A stretch of 64,000 nt of DNA from G963422705 sp963422705 (GTDB lineage: Bacteria; Poribacteria; WGA-4E; WGA-3G), in the NCBI GenBank assembly GCA_963422705.1, contig OY730443.1, forward strand, positions 124,001-188,000, read 5' to 3'. The position numbers and the translations under genes are program-made. Numbering within the stretch: position 1 is the first letter of the stretch; the number at the start of each line of letters is the position of its first letter. Below, piece by piece: positions 50,401 to 58,771 of this stretch. Below the pieces are notes generated by a model. It saw nothing but the letters and a program-made list of their open reading frames with translations. It was not told the origin of the DNA and ran no database searches.

Positions 50401-51862
50401 GAGCGCCGCTGCCGACGACAGGGAGAAAACGGGTGTGCAGAGCTACTATCATGTGGAATCGGGACTGAAACTGCCCGATGATGGGGAATTCCTACTGATT
50501 CTCCGCTCCGAGGCAAAACTCGATAAATCCGAGAAGTTTATCGATGTCGTCGCCACCAGTCAGGAGAAGTTTATCGATGTCGTCGGCACGCACTTCATCG
50601 AGAAAATCGATGGGGAATTCAATACGGAAGTTTGGCCACTGCAGGTGACGGCGAAGGGCCACGATAACATCATTGATGGTACCGCCGAAGAGGTGTTGCA
50701 GGCAGGCTATGTGTATACCCGCGGGAAGGATAACGCGTTCGCCGAGAAGGCCCTGGCGATAGCCGGGTACACCGGCGTCGGTTATGACAGGGACGCTGCG
50801 AAAACCGATGCGAACGGTGGCACGCCGGGCTATGCTAACGACGTTGTCAAAGAGAATCCCATCGCCAGCACGGTGTCAATCAGTGAAATCATGTTTGACA
50901 ATAGTCGCCAGCTGCCGCAGTGGATAGAACTTTACAACGCATCCCACACGCAGGCGGTGAAACTGAACGACTGGACGCTCAAGATTGAGCAGAGTCCTGG
51001 CGACGAGGCGGTGACATCGCGACGGAACGTGACGCTGAAGTTTACCGGCGACAAGATTATCTCCCCGAACCAGACGCTATTGATAGTGACTACCCGGGGC
51101 AGAAGCGCTACGGGGCATTTCCCCGAAACCCGTGTCATTAACTTGTGGAATGATTACCGGGAAAAACTGGATGCAGAGAACCGCCGGTTCACCCTGTTGA
51201 GTCAGAAGGCGTTCAGGCTGACACTGGCATCGAAAGACAAAACAGTGGTGGATGAGGTTGGAAACTATGACAGTACAGGTGCCGCCTGGGAGCTTCCTAT
51301 CGATATCGATGCTGACGAACGGAGTTCACTCATCCGTCGTTACGGCACCAAAGTCGAAGATAGCGGTGCGTCCGCGAATGATGGCACGCTGCTGAGCAGC
51401 TGGAAACTGGCGAGCAAATCCACGTTAAACCAAGCCCAGGAGCCGACGTACTACGGCTCGCAAGACGACGCGGGAACACCCGGGTATCGTGCCGGGGGGG
51501 CGCTGCCCGTCTCCTTATCCAGTTTCACGGCAACCCGCACCGATGGGGCGATTGTGGTGGAATGGGCAACGGCATCCGAACTCAACAATGCCGGGTTTAA
51601 TCTCCTGCGCAGTTCCACACGCACGGGCGCCTTCACGCAGGTGAATCCGCAGTTAATCGCGGGGGCCGGCACGACGGGTGAACGCACGACTTACCGGTAC
51701 ACCGATACGTCTGCCAAACCGAACACGATGTATTACTACCGGATTGAAGAAGTCTCGACGGGCGGCGTGAGGCAGGCGCTTGAGACAACACGGTTGAAAG
51801 GCTATCTGAATGCCGAAGGCAAAGCACTTGAACCGTGGGCAACCCTCAAAACGGAAGAGTAG
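47429..51862 (+). CDS. Giant secreted leucine-rich repeat protein with lamin-tail domains
   Basis: A 1477-residue exported protein. It has a signal peptide (residues 1-28, cleavage near TATA-QN). Two LRR blocks (about 30-310 and 325-690) each open with a cap VTIPDA-LRAALESALGKNAG and carry 22-residue internalin/SDS22-like repeats (LxxLxLxxNxISDISxLQGLV). Then come lamin-tail-like domains: ISEIMWGIDDA...SHWIEL, ITEIGNGSDDKNDWIEI, ISEIMFDNSRQLPQWIEL. A C-terminal Fn3-like segment (LSSFTATRTDGAIVVEW) ends in EPWATLKTEE, similar to the LamG protein tails. AAGGAGG lies 7 nt before the ATG. Likely role: surface binding or adhesion. DNA repeats of about 66 bp are almost identical, so repeat number may change easily. 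Confidence 0.9.
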   Translation: MLRIQLPFAILFLIVSVLFFAPGQTATAQNVTIPDANLRAAIESALGKNAGEVITRADMATLTTLTAEDAGIIDLTGLEFATNLTRLGLIGNEISDISALQGLVKLTGLWLGWNDISDISALQGLVNLTGLWLIGNDISDISALQGLVNLTGLGLIGNDISDISALQGLVNLTGLDLVGNDISDISALQGLLKLTWLGLDYNEISDISPLQPLVSLTYLGLSENEISDISPLQGLVKLTDLYLSNNPLSDISALQGLVNLTELGLSENEISDISPLQGLVNLIKLRLENNYISDFSPIAGLIDNLEEYRYSPQYVTIVTIPDAGLRIVTIPDAGLRAALESALGKNAGDAITQAEIATITALTAKEAGIIDLTGLEFATNLTELNLRENQISDISPLQGLVKLIELNLSYNQLSDISALQGLVNLTELGLLGNQRSNRISDISPLQGLVELTSLDLYGNRISDISALQGLVKLTGLWLGWNDISDISALQGLVNLTSLGLGPNPLSDISALQGLVELTYLYLGWNEISDISALQGLGKLTALRLSGNQISDISALQGLVELTTLELDSNDISDISPLQGLVELTELLLDKNQLSDISPLQGLVKLTELDLGDNQLSDISALQGLVELTELYLNKNQLSDISPLQGLVKLTTLWLDYNHISDFSPIDGLIPNLEDYRNSNQTIPTPSTVGGISLTSTDITLDKAKYHVFVRDADGAGILTDAVKHTVITGMPLLDEFFSNGGTIELVATTGTYGDAHISEIMWGIDDALAEPQNSHWIELQANKAITINRNWRLVFTDGYVEQETVEISGIEYQVIDRVSNLGLGYWDVPGQSGNTVETNNPARQLISMVREGSKDSDGIWVAKDGTRSGHWAASAHPSINLSGNRIGTPGADKSKRITQADKPSIPASPFKITEIGNGSDDKNDWIEIQNVTNTEQNLKDKVFSIVTGTTASPADTQLFKVDKDVKVPAKAFLLIANTSPEETILARGQDVSAAADDREKTGVQSYYHVESGLKLPDDGEFLLILRSEAKLDKSEKFIDVVATSQEKFIDVVGTHFIEKIDGEFNTEVWPLQVTAKGHDNIIDGTAEEVLQAGYVYTRGKDNAFAEKALAIAGYTGVGYDRDAAKTDANGGTPGYANDVVKENPIASTVSISEIMFDNSRQLPQWIELYNASHTQAVKLNDWTLKIEQSPGDEAVTSRRNVTLKFTGDKIISPNQTLLIVTTRGRSATGHFPETRVINLWNDYREKLDAENRRFTLLSQKAFRLTLASKDKTVVDEVGNYDSTGAAWELPIDIDADERSSLIRRYGTKVEDSGASANDGTLLSSWKLASKSTLNQAQEPTYYGSQDDAGTPGYRAGGALPVSLSSFTATRTDGAIVVEWATASELNNAGFNLLRSSTRTGAFTQVNPQLIAGAGTTGERTTYRYTDTSAKPNTMYYYRIEEVSTGGVRQALETTRLKGYLNAEGKALEPWATLKTEE

Positions 51863-51876
51863 CTTACATTTTGCTA

Positions 51877-51908
51877 GGGGGCGCCTGTCCGTTCACGGAG
51901 GCGTCCCC
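51877..51908. terminator. GC-rich hairpin after the LRR gene
   Basis: GGGGGCGCCT (51877-51886) pairs over 10 bp with AGGCGTCCCC (51899-51908), including one G-U pair, with a 12-nt loop, 15 nt after the stop. No T run follows, so termination would be weak or factor-assisted. Confidence 0.45.
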
Positions 51909-52165
51909 ATTGCCCCTAATTTGATTCATGATACGAATTCTGGAGAAGATACTGCTTGCCGCGCCCCGGCGCGATATTGAATCACACAACGCAAGTGAAA
52001 TCCGGCACCGGACGGATAGAGATACAACGCGTTATCAACAGAACACTGGATGACACTGAATGAACCAGATTGAGCGGCATCACAAGCGAATTGCGAGAGA
52101 AAAAGGTGTCAACTTCATCAATTTGAATCTCATAGCGGCCTGGTACTGTTGATTTCTCCTTAATT
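51909..52165. other. Intergenic stretch between LRR gene and isochorismatase gene
   Basis: Only a 30-residue plus-strand frame at 52060-52152 (MNQIERHHKRIAREKGVNF...) looks protein-like, without a ribosome binding site. It may be a relic. Nothing else is seen. Confidence 0.3.
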
Positions 52166-52843
52166 TTAGTACAAATTCACAGCCTTGAAAAAATCGGCGT
52201 TTGCCGCGCTGAACCCGTACTGTTGCTCCACCTCACGAATTGCAATCTCTGTTGTGAATAATTCATCGTAGGTATCAGGGAATTCTACGCCGGTGGTTGC
52301 ATCTCGGAGGAGAACAACGTTATATCCATATCGCGCCATAGAACGTATGCCGTAATCCCTTCCCAAGACACACCAGTTCGTCGCAAAGCCGGCGTAGAGG
52401 ATGTGTAAAATACCGCGTTCCATTAACAAATCGTGCAATTGCCCTCCGGTGGCGATGACAAAATCATCTTTTTTAATATCAATTTCTGGAGAAATATCCA
52501 GTTGAGACGCGAGTTTATCCCAATGCACGTCGATTCCGGGCGGTTGACTGCGCGGCCCGCGATAAACGGCGTAATCGCCTCGACGACTCCGGAAATCCGA
52601 TGGGGGCCACGGTGATGGTACGGAGGGGTGAGGGGGTTCATGCCGTTGAAGTTGTGGGTACTTCTCGGCTACCGGCGGAGAAGGGGCGTGAACAATTGTG
52701 ATGCCTGCATTCCGCGCTGCATCCATCACCGGGAGGACGCAGTCAACTGTTACGCGTCTCGCCCGTTCTATCCAGCTTTCAATGAAATGCACGTTCCACA
52801 AGTCGACGAGAACCAAAGCCGTCTGCTGAACTGGCAACGGCAT
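52166..52843 (-). CDS. Isochorismatase-family cysteine hydrolase
   Basis: A 225-residue cytoplasmic hydrolase of the isochorismatase/nicotinamidase fold. The catalytic Asp is D14 in LVLVDLWNVHF, the Lys lies at 124/125 in IDIKKDDFVIATGGQLHDLL, and the nucleophile is C158 in AGFATNWCVLGRDYG. FPDTYDELFTTEIAIREVE at the end is typical. An insertion rich in Pro/His (HEPPHPSVPSPWPPSDF) precedes the Lys region. Family members cleave amide or vinyl-ether bonds (ureidoacrylate, nicotinamide, N-carbamoyl compounds). The substrate cannot be told. Single gene on the minus strand. Confidence 0.88.
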   Translation of the reverse strand: MPLPVQQTALVLVDLWNVHFIESWIERARRVTVDCVLPVMDAARNAGITIVHAPSPPVAEKYPQLQRHEPPHPSVPSPWPPSDFRSRRGDYAVYRGPRSQPPGIDVHWDKLASQLDISPEIDIKKDDFVIATGGQLHDLLMERGILHILYAGFATNWCVLGRDYGIRSMARYGYNVVLLRDATTGVEFPDTYDELFTTEIAIREVEQQYGFSAANADFFKAVNLY

Positions 52844-52935
52844 TTCAATTTCACGGCGGATGAACGCGGTTTCGCGGCAAGGAATATCTACTGGGGTACT
52901 ATCTTGAAAATAGCGTACACGTGATAGACGCCCAG

Positions 52936-54171
52936 CTAAAGCCTGGGGGCTTCCGCAAATGATGCGAAAGCATTTGTGGATTTCAGAAGCGGACTGGTTG
53001 CTTCAACGGAGTAGCCAACGATTTTGCCAAGCAAAACAATCGGGCTTACGGCTCCTAAACCAAAGGAAGCTACCCCTTCCTTGAGAATGTTCATCGCAGC
53101 GTTTTGGTCTCTATCCAAGTGCGTCTTACACTTTGGACACGTCCATTCACGTTCTGCTAACCTGAGATTATCGTTTTTATGATGACAAACAGAACAGCTT
53201 TTACTTGTCGGAGCCCATCGACTAATCTTCAGCACAGAGCGGACCCGCTTTTTGCTCTGGTGTTTCAGTTTCTCCATGAACTCACCAAAGCCACCATCGG
53301 AAACCTGTTTACCCCAAAGCCGTTTCATTCCGTCAAGATTAAGGGCTTCAAAGAACAGAATATCAAACTTTTGACACAGTTCTATCGCAAGTTTCCAATG
53401 GTAGTCGGTTCTCTGATTTGCAGTCTTTTTATGGATACGTGCAACTTGCTTTCGGCAACGTTCTTGATTGTTAGACCCTTTTACCTTGCCTGAATACACT
53501 TTTTGTGCTTTTGCTAACTTATCAGCGTTCTGTGTATAGAACATCGGAGAACCGTAGCGTTCACCATTACTGCCAGTCAGGAAGTCTTTGATACCCATAT
53601 CGAACCCTTCAGCTTTACCTGTCTTGGGTTCCGGTTTGACTTCGCTATAGTCTTCAGTGAGTGTAAGATACATATCTCCGAGAGCATCTCTTGTGACTTG
53701 AACCTGTTTGATTTTGCCTGCTATGGTTCTGTGTAAGGCAAAACGATACCAATGTCCGTTGAGACGAATACGATACGTCGGGTGATTTCTTTCGTTTTTC
53801 TGTTTAGGTAGCAGGCATTCTAACTTAATCTGTTCACCGCGAAACGTCATACCTTTGTGTTTCTGACACGACTTGAATTGCGGATGTCCTCTGCCGAGTG
53901 TTTTCATTTCTCTGAAAGATTGTGATAACCGTTTCAAAACATTTTGTAACGTCCATGAGTAAGGGATATTCCAATGCTTGTATTTCTCAAGTTTCTTGAG
54001 TGTCGTCAAATGAGCAGACATTTTGGAATAGGAAAGCCCTTTACCATAGCGACGGTAATATCGCATACACAACGCAATGAAGTGGTTTCGCACAACACCG
54101 CAGATATTACACTCGTCATGCAGACGCTTCAGAGAGTTATCGAAAAAAAGTTTATGTTTCGTGTTTCTCAT
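52936..54171 (-). CDS. tnpB: TnpB RNA-guided nuclease, intact
   Basis: A 411-residue TnpB (IS605 OrfB). The RuvC residues are D191 (EGFDMGIKDF), E275 (ILFFEALNL) and D355 (HLDRDQNAAMNI). The zinc ribbon has C326-x2-C329 and C345-x2-C348. All catalytic residues are present, unlike the copy at 31566. The N-terminal helical part has HDECNICGVVRNHFIAL and the usual YSKMSAHLTTLKK. It cuts DNA guided by RNA from the element end and helps the element to persist. A 63-nt palindrome lies just upstream of its start. Confidence 0.92.
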   Translation of the reverse strand: MRNTKHKLFFDNSLKRLHDECNICGVVRNHFIALCMRYYRRYGKGLSYSKMSAHLTTLKKLEKYKHWNIPYSWTLQNVLKRLSQSFREMKTLGRGHPQFKSCQKHKGMTFRGEQIKLECLLPKQKNERNHPTYRIRLNGHWYRFALHRTIAGKIKQVQVTRDALGDMYLTLTEDYSEVKPEPKTGKAEGFDMGIKDFLTGSNGERYGSPMFYTQNADKLAKAQKVYSGKVKGSNNQERCRKQVARIHKKTANQRTDYHWKLAIELCQKFDILFFEALNLDGMKRLWGKQVSDGGFGEFMEKLKHQSKKRVRSVLKISRWAPTSKSCSVCHHKNDNLRLAEREWTCPKCKTHLDRDQNAAMNILKEGVASFGLGAVSPIVLLGKIVGYSVEATSPLLKSTNAFASFAEAPRL

Positions 54172-54200
54172 GGGATATCAAGTATCAAGTTTTTACCCCC

Positions 54201-54263
54201 TATCAAGTGGGTAGGCAGACACGTAGTCTTGCGACTACGCTTGATATGTCTGCCAACTTGATA
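54201..54263. repeat. Large interrupted palindrome upstream of tnpB
   Basis: Three nested arms pair around a TTGC loop: TATCAAGT/ACTTGATA outside, GGCAGACA/TGTCTGCC in the middle, CGTAGTC/GACTACG inside, with short unpaired spacers. It begins about 30 nt before the tnpB ATG (minus strand). It could be a leader RNA hairpin that limits tnpB expression, or part of the transposon-end structure. Confidence 0.8.
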
Positions 54264-54396
54264 CAATTAGTATACCATATTATGAGGCGAAAGTCTAAGT
54301 TATTTTTGACGCAACTATAGACGGTGTCTACATCCCCCAGCTAAAGCAAGGGGGGGGTGACACCGAAGAATTGGATAAATTGAGTGTTGTCATTTT

Positions 54397-56571
54397 TTAT
54401 TCTTGAAACAAGGCCGGGTCAAGTTCCGCGTTCAATGTAACACGAGTTATCCAATTTTCGGTAAAAAGTTTCCCTTCTACATTTTGGATAATATGATGGG
54501 GGATTTTGAGTCCATCGACATCTTGAACATCGTCGAGAATCTCCTCTCGGTTTGACGCAACGCCGTGTTCCACCTCACGGTAGGCCATTTTCACAATGTA
54601 GTGTGTTTCTGTGCTAATGAAGAGTTTAAGCGGCTCCCCAGAGGGTTGTGTGATGAGAAGAATCGAGGTAGGTTTGCCTGCTACCTCTTCTGTGCCTCCG
54701 TATTGAATCGGAATATCGTTTTGGGTGAGATTTGTGAGTAGCCAAATCGGCTCCCTGAAAATTGCATCCTTGAACACGTTCACCGTTTCAGGGGGGAGCT
54801 GCTGTGTCCCCTCTGGCATTATTACGAAGGCAGCGGTTCCATGAGAGACTATGTTCATCTCGCCTTGGGGCGTGCTAACTTCTTGGCGGAATTTATCAGG
54901 ATAGAGGTAATAGGAAGTCCCTTCTACGTTCATAGTCCCAGTGGGGGAATTGGCTGTCGAGCGTCCCTTCAACACGATATTCTTAACGTTCTGCAATTTT
55001 CCAATGCCGCCGTGTGCCTTAACAGCTGCGGCAAGAATGTCTTTAGCTTTTGCTATATCAGCGTCGCTGGCCTCTGGCATTGGTTCGGCGGGTAGTGGTG
55101 GTTCCGGTTTAGCTATCTCAATCACGTTGACGTCGCCGAATTTGCTTAAGGGCTGTTCGAAGTTCGCCTGATTTCCAACGGTGACGATGGTTAACGCGTC
55201 GGGATGAAGGTATTTGCGAGCGACATTCCGCACATCTTCCGCTGTCACCTTGGCAATATTATCTGTGAATGTCTCAAGAAAGTCTGGGGTGTACCCGCGA
55301 AATGCCAGCATCATCTGCTGAAAAGCGATTTGGCTGCTGCTTTCAAACTGAAAGACGAATGAGTTGATGAGGGAGTCCTTGGTGCGTTGGAGTTCATCTT
55401 CTGGCACCGGGGTTTCTCGTAAATCGCTAACGATATCAATGATAAGCGATATCGCTTCGGCGGTTTTATCGGCACGCGTCTGTGAATACGCGAACCACTC
55501 CCCGGGATTCGTATAGTAACCCGTTTGCATCAGACTTCCAACCATATAGGCGAGTCCGTGTTTTTCTCGGACTTCCGTCATTAACCGCGAGGTAAACCCT
55601 CCTTCGCCGAGAATATTATTCATCACTCGAAGGGCGAAGTAGTCAGGAAAATCGGGCGTCCGTTTAATGCCAAAATGCCCAATTAACATTGTTGTCTGGT
55701 TCAAGTCTTTGAAAATATGGTTCACAGACGGTTTCGGGGTGGCTTTGACTGTAGGCACCTGCGGAAAATCAATGTCTGCGGGTTTCCATCCCTCAAACAC
55801 TTTTTCGAGTTGCGCAATCAACGTCTCGGTATCAAAATCTCCGGTAATCGAGAGCATGAGATTATTCGGATGATAATATGTTTTGTGGAATGCTCTCAGC
55901 GCGTCGCTGGTGATGCTTTCAATCCCTTCAATCTCAGCGTACCAGCCGAAAGGATGTTCTGTCCCGTAGAGCAGTGCCGAGAAGTTGCGCCACGCTAATT
56001 GGATCGGATTGTCGTTTCTGCGTCGAATTCCCTCAATCGTTTGCTGTTTTTGGAGCGCTAGTTTATCCTCTCGAAATGCAGGATTCATAAGTACATCGGC
56101 GAAGATTTCTAACCCTTTTTCAATATCCTCTGCGAGCGTTGAAAGATTGATTCCGCCGTATTCTCGCGACATACTAATTTCAACGGATGCCGCCATTGAT
56201 TCGAGCTCTTCATTCAAGGCATCAGGCTCACGAGAAAGGGTGCCGCCAGTTCTCATCACACTTGCAAAAATGGATGCTAATCCTACCTTATCCGGCGCAT
56301 CGTAAATGCTGCCGGTTTTAATTAAGCCGTTGATATTAAAAAGCGGTAATTCGTGTTCTTCAATCAGGTAAATCGTTATCCCGTTTGAAAGCTCATGCTT
56401 CTCAGGCACGGGCGGTTTAAACTGAATCGGCTCAAAGCGCAGTTCCTCGTGTGGTTTAGCGGCGATAGCGTGGCTAGAGGAGATGGCAAGCAAAGCAACG
56501 AGTGTAGCGATAACAAGTCTCTTAACCAGGTCAATTTCCTGAAAAAATAGCAGATTTGTAGGTTTCTTCAT
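54397..56571 (-). CDS. M16 peptidase-like protein lacking the zinc motif, with C-terminal LolA-like domain
   Basis: A 724-residue exported protein (signal-like LVALLAISSSHAIA). Residues about 55-490 are two M16 domains: PEKHELSNGITIYLIEEHELP, YYHPNNLMLSITGDFD, HGLAYMVGSL and the Arg/Tyr-containing second half. At the place of the catalytic HxxEH it reads VGLASIFASVMRTGG, so it cannot bind zinc. The last 210 residues (IAAAVKAHGGIGKLQNVKNIVL... to DPALFQE) form a separate beta-rich domain resembling outer-membrane-lipoprotein-sorting-like proteins. It overlaps the active partner by 4 bp. The two should form a heterodimeric protease. Confidence 0.88.
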   Translation of the reverse strand: MKKPTNLLFFQEIDLVKRLVIATLVALLAISSSHAIAAKPHEELRFEPIQFKPPVPEKHELSNGITIYLIEEHELPLFNINGLIKTGSIYDAPDKVGLASIFASVMRTGGTLSREPDALNEELESMAASVEISMSREYGGINLSTLAEDIEKGLEIFADVLMNPAFREDKLALQKQQTIEGIRRRNDNPIQLAWRNFSALLYGTEHPFGWYAEIEGIESITSDALRAFHKTYYHPNNLMLSITGDFDTETLIAQLEKVFEGWKPADIDFPQVPTVKATPKPSVNHIFKDLNQTTMLIGHFGIKRTPDFPDYFALRVMNNILGEGGFTSRLMTEVREKHGLAYMVGSLMQTGYYTNPGEWFAYSQTRADKTAEAISLIIDIVSDLRETPVPEDELQRTKDSLINSFVFQFESSSQIAFQQMMLAFRGYTPDFLETFTDNIAKVTAEDVRNVARKYLHPDALTIVTVGNQANFEQPLSKFGDVNVIEIAKPEPPLPAEPMPEASDADIAKAKDILAAAVKAHGGIGKLQNVKNIVLKGRSTANSPTGTMNVEGTSYYLYPDKFRQEVSTPQGEMNIVSHGTAAFVIMPEGTQQLPPETVNVFKDAIFREPIWLLTNLTQNDIPIQYGGTEEVAGKPTSILLITQPSGEPLKLFISTETHYIVKMAYREVEHGVASNREEILDDVQDVDGLKIPHHIIQNVEGKLFTENWITRVTLNAELDPALFQE

Positions 56572-58085
56572 TCCTGGTCCTCCTCATTTTCAGAAGTAGT
56601 CACCGCCTGTTTCTTAACGAGTGTTCCGACGGTGCGATTGCTTTTTGTAAAATAGGTTTGTGCGACTTTCATGACATCTTCCGGTGTGATTTTATACATC
56701 ATTTCTCGCCAATTAAGGATGTAGCGCCAGTCACCAGCGATACCTTCATAAACCGCTAGTTGCTGTGCCATTCCGGCGTTTGAACTAAGTCCGCGTATGA
56801 ATCCGGCATCGACTTGTTTCAGAATGCGCTTAAATTCCTTCTGTTCAACCGGTACGGTTTTAAGTTTTTCCAGTTCGGCGTAGATGGCATCTTCAACGTC
56901 AGTGGTTGTATGTGGGGAGCGGGGACTTGCATTTAGCACAAACAGATTATTGTAACGTCCTCCTGGATATCCGTTGACACTATTCGCCGAAACGGCAATC
57001 CCTTTTTCAACGATATTTTTATAGAAGCGCGAGGTGCGTCCGTCAGAAAGGATAGAACTAATCATGTCCAACACATAATCGTCAAAATGTGGGAGAGTCG
57101 GTTTATGATACCCAATCATGAGTTGCGGCTCCGCGTCAAATTCCACCTCAACTCGGCGTTCCCCTTCTTGTGGCGGTTCCGTGACAGTGACTTCATCGGG
57201 CAGCCGTTGTTTGGGGATATCGCCAAAATATTTCTCAATCAATTTGACGGTTTTTTCAACGTTAATATCTCCGACAATCACCATAACGGAATTATTGGGG
57301 GCGTAATGTATGCGAAAAAACGCTTCCGCTTTCCGTCTATTGAGCATTGCAATATCCGACGGCCATCCAATAATGGGCATTCCATACGGATGTGCAGTAA
57401 AGGCGGCGGCGATAAACTGCTCATAAAGTTTACCACCTGGCCGCGTGTCGACTCGCATTCGGCGTTCTTCCTTGACAGCCTCGCGTTCAACATAAAATTC
57501 GCGTAAGATGGCGTTTTTAATCCTGTCAGACTCAAGCATCGCCCAGAGTTCTAACTTATTAGACGGGAGTTCCACTGTATAAATGGTATAGTCAACTGAG
57601 GTACCTGCGTTGAACCCGGTGCTCCCGTGTTGTGTGTAAATTTCGGTGTATTCCCCGGTGACAATCCACTCTTTTGCGGCTGCCTGCTGCACTTTGAGTT
57701 CGGCTTCTAATTTCTCAATTTTGGCAGCATCGGCGCTGTTTCCTTTTGAACGTTCCATATCCAACGCGTTGCCTATCCTATCGATTTCGCTAAGAACTAC
57801 CTTTTCTTTTTCATAGTCTTTAGTCCCGATTGTTTTCGTGCCTTTGAACAACATGTGTTCTAACATGTGGGCAATCCCACGCGCATCGTCGGATTCATCC
57901 ACGGAACCTGCCTTAAACAGAATATAAGGTGCGATTGTAGGGGATGTATGTCGTTCTATCATCAATAATTTTAAGCCATTCGGGTAGGTATGCTCTACGA
58001 CACGCTCTGCCAAATTTTGCGCCGAGGCCCCGCCGTGGGAAATAATCCACATGAAGAGAATCAACCATTGATTTATTTTTTTCAT
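56568..58085 (-). CDS. M16 zinc peptidase, catalytic partner
   Basis: A protein of about 505 residues with a signal peptide (WLILFMWIISHGGASA). The inverted zinc motif is H73-M-L-E76-H77 in ARGIAHMLEHMLFKG, with the distal Glu region REAVKEERRM. A coiled insertion (DRIGNALDMERSKGNSADAAK) and TGFNAGTSVDYTIYTVELP follow. It degrades peptides in the periplasm together with the overlapping inactive subunit. The start at 58085 (MKKINQ) gives a proper signal peptide, but the frame is open to 58214 and no ribosome binding site is clear. A rubredoxin-like gene ends just upstream, suggesting a three-gene operon. Confidence 0.88.
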   Translation of the reverse strand: MKKINQWLILFMWIISHGGASAQNLAERVVEHTYPNGLKLLMIERHTSPTIAPYILFKAGSVDESDDARGIAHMLEHMLFKGTKTIGTKDYEKEKVVLSEIDRIGNALDMERSKGNSADAAKIEKLEAELKVQQAAAKEWIVTGEYTEIYTQHGSTGFNAGTSVDYTIYTVELPSNKLELWAMLESDRIKNAILREFYVEREAVKEERRMRVDTRPGGKLYEQFIAAAFTAHPYGMPIIGWPSDIAMLNRRKAEAFFRIHYAPNNSVMVIVGDINVEKTVKLIEKYFGDIPKQRLPDEVTVTEPPQEGERRVEVEFDAEPQLMIGYHKPTLPHFDDYVLDMISSILSDGRTSRFYKNIVEKGIAVSANSVNGYPGGRYNNLFVLNASPRSPHTTTDVEDAIYAELEKLKTVPVEQKEFKRILKQVDAGFIRGLSSNAGMAQQLAVYEGIAGDWRYILNWREMMYKITPEDVMKVAQTYFTKSNRTVGTLVKKQAVTTSENEEDQE

Positions 58086-58217
58086 TTTATATTTCGCGGT
58101 ACGCTGTATTTTTACACGTCCCTCGATGCTTATAAATTTCATCTTACCTAGACTCAAGGGCAGAACAAGTACCATCTCCTTTCCTAATTTAGGGGCGACA
58201 CAAAAGCCGCCCACGCT

Positions 58218-58475
58218 TCAGGGTTTCTTGAATTCCTCCATTAAACCGGCTAGGGCGAAGCGAATATGTGAAGAGAGCGCAGAATTCTCAGCGCGAAGGT
58301 CGGCGCCTTCCTCATCAGGGTACATCACATGTTGTGCCACGGCGCGTTTAACCCATCTTTCCGCCCTATCATCGTACGGAATATATTTTTCCTTCGGCGC
58401 TGTGCAAGCCGGACATTCATCGGGGGGACTTTGCGCTTCTTTCCACAAATAACCACATGCTACACAAACAAACAT
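58218..58475 (-). CDS. Rubredoxin-like domain protein
   Basis: An 85-residue protein. The N-terminal 25 residues form a rubrerythrin-type rubredoxin site, C4-x2-C7 and C21-x2-C24 (VCVACGYLW, ECPACTAPKEKY), for one Fe(S-Cys)4 centre. The rest (RAERWVKRAVAQHVMYPDEEG...) is helical. AGAGAGGAA precedes the ATG. It ends just before the M16 gene on the same strand. It is likely a small electron carrier or an iron or zinc ribbon; no rubrerythrin is adjacent. Confidence 0.85.
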   Translation of the reverse strand: MFVCVACGYLWKEAQSPPDECPACTAPKEKYIPYDDRAERWVKRAVAQHVMYPDEEGADLRAENSALSSHIRFALAGLMEEFKKP

Positions 58476-58689
58476 TGCGAGTTCCTCTCTTTCATACAGA
58501 ATTTATGAGATTTCAATTAGTTTAGCATAAGACTATACGAAATGCAAGAATTTTAATTCCGTAGTCGAGCGCATTTAGTCCTCCGTTAAGAACGGATTGA
58601 GAACGGAAGAGTCCTTGTAGGTGCGCCCTCCTTCGCCAATGTAGGGAAATGTTGAAAACTGAATGACGCTGAATCTAGACAATAAAGAA

Positions 58690-58719
58690 TTGACATCCTT
58701 CCCACTTATCTGTTAAAAT
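58690..58719 (+). promoter_or_regulatory. Probable promoter of phoB
   Basis: A consensus TTGACA (58690-58695) and TAAAAT (58714-58719) are separated by 18 nt, 53 nt before the phoB ATG. No clear Pho box was recognised. Confidence 0.55.
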
Positions 58720-58771
58720 ATATGCAAGACAACAAACAGGTTTCACGACTAAAAATTGCATGGAATTTTAG

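Larger units (their letters stand above)
52924..54364 (-). mobile_element. Solo-tnpB IS605-family (IS1341-type) element
   Basis: The element contains one intact TnpB gene and no TnpA. The right end (left in the window, 52930-52950) has the hairpin CCCAG-CTAAAGC-CTGGG. The left end (54324-54364) has GGTGTC...CCCCC-agctaaagcaa-GGGGG..GACACC. Both hairpin regions share CAGCTAAAGC. Element limits are approximate. It needs transposase from another copy to move. The right-end region downstream of tnpB would supply the guide RNA. Confidence 0.78.
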
